A stretch of DNA of 6,653 nt from Flavobacterium psychrophilum. Its GTDB lineage: Bacteria > Bacteroidota > Bacteroidia > Flavobacteriales > Flavobacteriaceae. Every line of letters begins with the position of its first letter. The first letter of the stretch is position 1. The notes under the pieces are model-generated. The model was not told the DNA's origin and ran no database searches. It saw only the letters and a program-made list of their open reading frames with translations. The position numbers were made by a program, and so were the translations under genes. Shown here piece by piece: positions 5,114 through 6,653 of this stretch. The DNA lies in contig CAMAWK010000132.1 in NCBI GenBank assembly GCA_945861915.1, forward strand, positions 1 to 6,653, given 5' to 3'.

Positions 5114-6217
5114 TTATTTAAAACGTCTTCCTTTCCATTCATATTTTCCAACAAATGAGTACAAAGCAACGCTTGTACTGAAAAATGGATGAAATACACT
5201 TCCCCAAATAAGATGAATTAATTTTGTATTTGTCAAGAATTGATTTGCTTTATTTATTAAAATAGTTTCTGCCAAAATCTTTAAAACAAAGAATAAGATA
5301 ATTTGATTAAAATAAACAGAACCACTTAAAAAACAAATTAAAGCAAAAATAAAAGTCAGATTTGTAATCAATACAATACATCCTAAACCAATTCCGAATT
5401 TACTTTGAAAAGAACTAGTTTTGGACACCCAACGAACTCTTTGATTAAATAATGATTTCCAACTATTTACAGGTTTTGTGATAACAATGTTACTTTTAGA
5501 TTTCAAATAATGTACTCTTTCAGGAGAAAAATTCATTGCTTTTTGAAGTAAAAAAACATCGTCACCACTAGCAATTTGGTCATTTCCATTGAAACCATTC
5601 AATTCATGAAAGAAAGATTTTGTGTAGGCAAAATTTGCACCATTGCACATAAATCCTTTTTCTAATCCAAAACTTCCAATAGTTGCTGCTTGTAAACTAG
5701 TAAAATCAAATTGCTGAAAACTGTGTAAAAAACTAGGTCCACACTCATACGAAACCGCCCCAGCGATCATTGATACAGTGTGGTTTTGAATGTATTTATC
5801 TAAAGTTAATAACCAATTTTTATGCACCACACAATCCGCATCGGTAGTGATAATCCATTCGTTTTTTACCACTTGCATCGCTGCTGAGATAGCGTCTTTT
5901 TTTGGTGAGTTTGAAATTCGTTTGTTTTTAATTACCGAAATTTCAAATTCAAAGTCAGGATTTTTAAATTCCTCAATAGTATCATCATCAATCAAGATTA
6001 CTTCAAACAAATGAATCGGATAATTTAATTTCGAAAAACTGGCTAAAAGGAGAGGTAAGTTCTTTGATTCATCCCGAAATGGAACTAGGATTGAAAATTT
6101 CGTTTTAGGATTGAAATGGATAGAATCAAAATTATTTATTTTTGAAAAACCATAAATCAAGCAAATGATAGCTATGCAATAAATCAAAATCACTAAATAC
6201 AAAATCACTAAAATCAT
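5114..6217 (-). CDS. Membrane-bound family 2 glycosyltransferase
   Basis: A processive-type GT2 enzyme that transfers a sugar from a nucleotide-sugar donor on the cytoplasmic face of the inner membrane; 367 residues. It has one N-terminal membrane helix (about 2-24), a GT-A catalytic domain (about 40-265) and roughly three C-terminal hydrophobic segments (about 277-297, 302-322, 333-355). Motifs include VPFRDES at 45-51, the donor-binding IDDDT at 76-80, the metal-binding DXD in TDADC at 125-129, the GDD-type acceptor/base motif SGDD at 217-220 and QRVRW at 259-263, the QxxRW signature of cellulose- and hyaluronan-synthase-like enzymes. All catalytic positions are intact. The ATG at 6217 starts 3 bp after the stop of the flippase-like gene upstream, so the two are co-transcribed. 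The sugar and acceptor cannot be read from sequence; possibilities include glycolipid, capsule or hydroxylated lipid modification. Confidence 0.93.
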   Translation of the reverse strand: MILVILYLVILIYCIAIICLIYGFSKINNFDSIHFNPKTKFSILVPFRDESKNLPLLLASFSKLNYPIHLFEVILIDDDTIEEFKNPDFEFEISVIKNKRISNSPKKDAISAAMQVVKNEWIITTDADCVVHKNWLLTLDKYIQNHTVSMIAGAVSYECGPSFLHSFQQFDFTSLQAATIGSFGLEKGFMCNGANFAYTKSFFHELNGFNGNDQIASGDDVFLLQKAMNFSPERVHYLKSKSNIVITKPVNSWKSLFNQRVRWVSKTSSFQSKFGIGLGCIVLITNLTFIFALICFLSGSVYFNQIILFFVLKILAETILINKANQFLTNTKLIHLIWGSVFHPFFSTSVALYSFVGKYEWKGRRFK

Positions 6218-6220
6218 ACT

Positions 6221-6653
6221 TTATTTAGAATTACAAATTCCCCTTTTGGAGGCTAGGGGGCTAAATTTCATCACAAAATAACTGCCAATAACTACTGGAA
6301 TTACTACATTCAAAAACCAAATTAACGTACTGATAAAAATCACAATCCATTCGTTGACCCCCAAATTTCCGAAGAAAAAAACAGCGACACTTCCTTTTAC
6401 AGCAAAATCAAAAACTTGAAAATTAGGTAAAGAAGAGGCTAAAAAGTAAACAGTCGCTATAGTTGCCATCATAGTAAAATAAGGTAAATCGACATCAAAA
6501 GCTAGGTATAAAAAATAATATTGATGCGAGAAAATCAAATAGCGACTCAATCCCAATAGCATGTTTTTTTGATGAATTGATTTTGGAATTTCGTTGATTT
6601 TACGAATCAATTTTTCGATGGAATAGCCTTTAACTATTATTTTTTTTACGCCA
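6221..6653 (-). CDS. Flippase-like membrane protein (lysylphosphatidylglycerol synthase TM-domain family), C-terminal part
   Basis: The frame is open to the right edge; 143 residues before the stop are visible, so the 5' end is missing. A TTG at 6610 is an internal codon, since the frame continues upstream (GVKKIIVKGYSIEKL). Visible are about four hydrophobic segments at roughly 33-52, 58-75, 84-97 and 102-127 of the visible part. The loop SLPNFQVFDFAVKGS followed by FFFGNLGVNEW resembles the C-terminal half of the UPF0104 / LPG-synthase transmembrane domain, but conservation is modest and the core signature may lie outside. Members without the aminoacyltransferase domain are often next to glycosyltransferases and are thought to move or position lipid-linked substrates. 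The last residues SPLASKRGICNSK derive from a G/C-rich repeat and differ in character from the rest. Confidence 0.65.
   Translation of the reverse strand, partial: GVKKIIVKGYSIEKLIRKINEIPKSIHQKNMLLGLSRYLIFSHQYYFLYLAFDVDLPYFTMMATIATVYFLASSLPNFQVFDFAVKGSVAVFFFGNLGVNEWIVIFISTLIWFLNVVIPVVIGSYFVMKFSPLASKRGICNSK
6235..6268. repeat. Imperfect inverted repeat with C/G runs, likely a dispersed flavobacterial repeat, inside the flippase gene
   Basis: AAATTCCCCT at the left end is matched in inverted orientation by AGGGGGCTAAATTT at the right, around TTTGGAGGCT. On the minus strand it reads TTTAGCCCCCTAGCCTCC, then AAAAGGGGAATTT. Runs of C and G stand out in this AT-rich DNA. The form resembles short intergenic repeats I recall from Flavobacterium genomes; copy number cannot be tested here. 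It encodes FSPLASKRGI at the C-terminus of the upstream gene. Confidence 0.55.

Noticed and set aside
5158..5179. Perfect 7-bp inverted repeat AGTACAA / TTGTACT near the glycosyltransferase 3' end.
   Set aside because: It lies within coding sequence for membrane-segment residues, has no adjacent T-run on either strand, and seems incidental.

Overview
The window looks like ordinary chromosome from a Bacteroidota bacterium, most likely Flavobacteriaceae and probably Flavobacterium or a close relative. The reasons are AT-rich DNA, LepA, DusB and DUF58 proteins that read like flavobacterial versions from memory, almost no Shine-Dalgarno sites, and repeated matches to the Bacteroidota promoter element TAnnTTTG just upstream of genes. 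No database search was run, so genus and orthology are recognition only.

Layout. Positions 1-788 (minus) hold the N-terminal 262 residues of the translation factor LepA/EF-4, cut by the window edge. It shares a divergent intergenic region with dusB (tRNA-dihydrouridine synthase, plus), whose start is most plausibly a TTG at 940. An outer-membrane beta-barrel-like protein of unknown function follows (2004-2582), then thioredoxin (2777-3094) with its own promoter and a clean intrinsic terminator. Next is a DUF58 / von Willebrand A-like protein (3208-4146) with a promoter so close to its ATG that the mRNA may be leaderless. A tRNA-Asp(GUC) gene with its own promoter and terminator follows (4233-4306), then a short stretch of small inverted repeats ending in a second terminator-like hairpin (4381-4457). 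A small lipoprotein with a TonB-C-terminal-like body comes next (4598-5080). On the minus strand, converging on it, are a family 2 glycosyltransferase (5114-6217) and, 3 bp upstream, the C-terminal part of a flippase-like membrane protein (6221-6653, cut by the edge). These two form an operon whose promoter is outside the window.

How the genes fit together. Most plus-strand genes appear to be single-gene transcription units with individual TAnnTTTG promoters. LepA, DusB and tRNA-Asp belong to translation, thioredoxin to thiol redox balance, and the glycosyltransferase/flippase pair probably to making or moving a lipid-linked or surface glycan. I see no mobile element, CRISPR array, phage gene or defence system, and no convincing undescribed system. 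The points most worth a second look are the promoter-defined start sites, the hairpin at the predicted 5' end of the lepA mRNA, the hairpin cluster after the tRNA, the lipid-anchored TonB-like protein, and a repeat read into the C-terminus of the flippase-like protein.
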